A stretch of 34,786 bases of DNA from Zoogloea sp044344315 (GTDB lineage: Bacteria; Pseudomonadota; Gammaproteobacteria; Burkholderiales; Rhodocyclaceae). Below are positions 33,284 to 34,786 of this stretch, one piece after another (position 1 is the first letter of the stretch; every line of letters starts with the position of its first letter). The notes under the pieces are model-generated. The model was not told the DNA's origin. It saw only the letters and a program-made list of their open reading frames with translations, and ran no database searches. A program made the translations under genes and the position numbers. The stretch spans positions 1-34,786 of the forward strand of contig NZ_JBIJDC010000041.1 in assembly GCF_044344315.1 (NCBI RefSeq). The letters are read 5' to 3'.

Positions 33284-33330
33284 TGGGAACATCATCGTGT
33301 TCCCAACTCGTTGATTGATAACGAGTTTTT
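33284..33330 (+). terminator. Second hairpin pair with T-run
   Basis: TGGGAACA/TGTTCCCA form an 8-bp stem at 33284-33305. Immediately after it AACTCGTT (33305-33312) pairs with AACGAGTT (33320-33327) around seven bases and continues TTT. The second stem with its T-run looks like another rho-independent terminator for rightward transcripts; the first may be an accessory stem. Confidence 0.55.
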
Positions 33331-33458
33331 CGCACTCGGCGAACTGAGATGGACATAATTATGGACTGAAAAACCACGCTTGGTCAACGCGCGCTCCGAG
33401 CAAGCCCAGTGCGAGCCATGGACAGCCAGCAGTAGCCAATGTACCCGAGCGCTCAACG

Positions 33459-34367
33459 TCACGAGGCCGGTTCATCTCCCTTTGGCAGGAACTCCTCGCG
33501 GGCGCGCTGCAGAAACCGCTTCATGGGCTCAGAGGGTTCGGCGCTGCGGCGCAGCAGGTAGGTGGACAGCATGGGCGGCGTGCCGGCCAAGGGGCGAACG
33601 GTTATGTCGGGGCGGTTCAGGGTCTGCACCTGCGAGGCAATGGCGAAACCTAGGCCATAACCGGCACCGACCAGAGTCAGCATCACGCCTAGGCTCGTCA
33701 CCTGATCTACCAGCTTGAGCGGCTTGGACGCACCTTGAAGCACCGCCTGGATCTGGTGGTGGCAGCCCGATCCCGCGTCCGGATGGCACAGTACCAACGG
33801 AAACTTCAAGGCTTCATCCAATGGCACTTCCGCGTGCGCCAACAAGGGGTGGCGCACGGGCACGATCACCGACAGAGGATCGGTCCACACGGGCTCGGCG
33901 ACAAGGCCTTCGCTCACCGCGTCCGACAGCGCAAAACCGATGTCCAGCAGATCGTTGTGCAGGCCCTTGAGCTGCTGCGCGAAAGGCAGCTCGAAGACGC
34001 GAATCTCCAGTTCGGGCTCTTCCTCGCGGCTGCGCGCCAGCAAGGTGGCAATGTGGGGCTGCGCCAAGCTGTCGCAGATGGCGATGCGCAGATAACCCTG
34101 ATAGCCCTGCGCCGCCGCCTTTGCGGCACTCACCGCCTGCTCCACGGTGGCCAGCACGCGCCGGCACTCACCGAGGAACACTTGACCGGCCCAGGTCAGT
34201 CGCGTCTGGTGCGCGCTGCGGTCGAACAACTGCACGCCGAGCGTGGCTTCGAGATTTCGCATTGCGCGCGACACAGGCGATTGTTCTACGCCAAGGCGCT
34301 CGGCCGCTCGCGCGAAATGCAGTTCTTCCGCGACCGCAACGAAATAGCGCAGTAGTCTGAGTTCCAA
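33459..34367 (-). CDS. LysR-family transcriptional regulator
   Basis: Regulator of 302 residues with an N-terminal winged helix-turn-helix (LRLLRYFVAVAEELHFARAAERLGVEQSPVSRAMRNLE) and a periplasmic-binding-like effector domain from about 90. The frame is open to 34496, but the domain begins LELRLLRYF. A TTG at 34367 sits five bases after a perfect AGGAGG, giving the normal family length, so TTG is taken as the start. A palindrome about 105 bases upstream may be its operator. The effector and targets are unknown. It is convergent with hsdM and oriented like the protease fragment behind it. Confidence 0.88.
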   Translation of the reverse strand: MELRLLRYFVAVAEELHFARAAERLGVEQSPVSRAMRNLEATLGVQLFDRSAHQTRLTWAGQVFLGECRRVLATVEQAVSAAKAAAQGYQGYLRIAICDSLAQPHIATLLARSREEEPELEIRVFELPFAQQLKGLHNDLLDIGFALSDAVSEGLVAEPVWTDPLSVIVPVRHPLLAHAEVPLDEALKFPLVLCHPDAGSGCHHQIQAVLQGASKPLKLVDQVTSLGVMLTLVGAGYGLGFAIASQVQTLNRPDITVRPLAGTPPMLSTYLLRRSAEPSEPMKRFLQRAREEFLPKGDEPAS

Positions 34368-34470
34368 TGCGGCCTCCTGTTTGCCTCGTTCCTGGCCTGC
34401 GTCCACCTCATGCGGATTGCGCCTCGCTTTCTCCTTCGATGATTGGCAAGAGGTTCCGGCGTTGCATGCT

Positions 34471-34488
34471 TGCCTATTCGGATAGGCA
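34471..34488. promoter_or_regulatory. Palindrome upstream of LysR gene
   Basis: TGCCTAT (34471-34477) and ATAGGCA (34482-34488) are perfect complements separated by TCGG. It lies 104-121 bases upstream of the LysR start. LysR proteins bind partly symmetric sites near their own genes, so this is a candidate autoregulatory site. The short spacing differs from the usual T-N11-A, so another regulator is possible. Confidence 0.4.
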
Positions 34489-34599
34489 GATCGCATCCGA
34501 AAATTACGGAGGTTGAGGCGGAACGCTACCTGGCCGAAGACCTGAGAACCTCAATCACCGCGACGCTGCACTACCGCCTGATCCACAGGTTCAGTTCAA

Positions 34600-34786
34600 T
34601 CAATTCCCGGGTTGCAGCTCCACACGCACCTCGCGCGATTTGCCGGCCCGTTCCACTGACAAGACCACCACATCGCCGACCTTCCTGTCGTCTAGCCGCG
34701 CGAGCAGCTTGGCCACATCGTCCGTCGCCTTGCCATCAACATCGATGATGCGGTCGCCCGGCACGATGCCTTGCGGCGTGACTTCG
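34600..34786 (-). CDS. C-terminal PDZ domain of DegP/HtrA-like serine protease (partial, cut by window end)
   Basis: Only the last 61 residues or so are present; the 5' part lies beyond the window. The sequence EVTPQGIVPGDRIIDVDGK, then LLARLDDRKVGDVVVLSVERAGKSREVRVEL, is a typical PDZ end of periplasmic S1C (DegP/DegQ/HtrA) proteases: the GDxIxxVDG turn and the final beta strands are clear. The catalytic triad cannot be seen, so a non-protease PDZ protein is possible. It lies upstream of and parallel to the LysR gene, with 232 bases between. Confidence 0.75.
   Translation of the reverse strand, partial: EVTPQGIVPGDRIIDVDGKATDDVAKLLARLDDRKVGDVVVLSVERAGKSREVRVELQPGN

Noticed and set aside
1..34786. 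CRISPR arrays, tRNA, rRNA and transposase genes
   Set aside because: No regularly spaced repeats, no cloverleaf or rRNA signature sequence and no transposase motifs were seen when reading both strands.

Overview
The window is GC-rich, densely coded bacterial DNA with little intergenic space. Several features point to a betaproteobacterium, most likely of the Rhodocyclaceae type: the sphaeroides-heme-protein/diheme-cytochrome/cytochrome-b cluster, a chemotaxis receptor of the style common in betaproteobacteria, an AhpC/AhpF pair, and many two-component proteins. No rRNA, tRNA or marker gene is present, so this placement is inference. No CRISPR array or insertion sequence was seen.

Layout. (1) 1-369 is a non-coding lead-in with several perfect hairpins. 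(2) 370-3795 is a membrane hybrid histidine kinase, convergent with and sharing stop-codon bases with an Old-Yellow-Enzyme flavin oxidoreductase. (3) 3792-9818 is a redox and signalling module. A leftward set (oxygen-binding-type cytochrome SHP, diheme cytochrome c, ferric-reductase-like cytochrome b/flavoprotein, then the flavin oxidoreductase) is divergent from a rightward PepSY protein, QseB/PmrA-like regulator and PhoQ-like kinase. The shared promoter region holds an 11-bp-phased triple repeat that looks like the regulator's operator. (4) 9815-12182 is ahpC-ahpF, peroxide detoxification, ending in a hairpin terminator. (5) 12365-17337 holds a REC-PAS-kinase fusion, a leftward RlmK/RlmI-type methyltransferase and a poly-HAMP chemotaxis receptor. 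(6) 17364-20370 has two small exported proteins (one cysteine-rich, one built of GPxG repeats) facing away from an OmpR/EnvZ-like pair. (7) 20455-24711 is a very large unorthodox kinase with two receiver domains and an Hpt domain.

(8) 25047-33130 is a type I restriction-modification locus in the unusual order hsdR-hsdS-ATPase-DUF4276/Toprim-like protein-hsdM. The first four genes overlap by 4, 7 and 4 bases and look translationally coupled. hsdM follows a 209-base leader with paired 11-bp-phased repeats and a possible 36-codon ORF. The embedded ATPase/Toprim-like pair resembles RloA/RloB and PARIS (AriA/AriB) partners and is the best candidate here for a little-described defence system. Terminators follow hsdM. 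The right end has a LysR regulator read from a TTG codon with a strong ribosome-binding site, a palindrome in front of it, and the C-terminal PDZ domain of a DegP/HtrA-type protease cut by the window edge.

Functionally the window combines sensing (seven kinase, regulator or receptor transcription units), redox and peroxide handling, envelope proteins and DNA-based immunity. All functions are assigned from sequence motifs read by eye; no database search was run.
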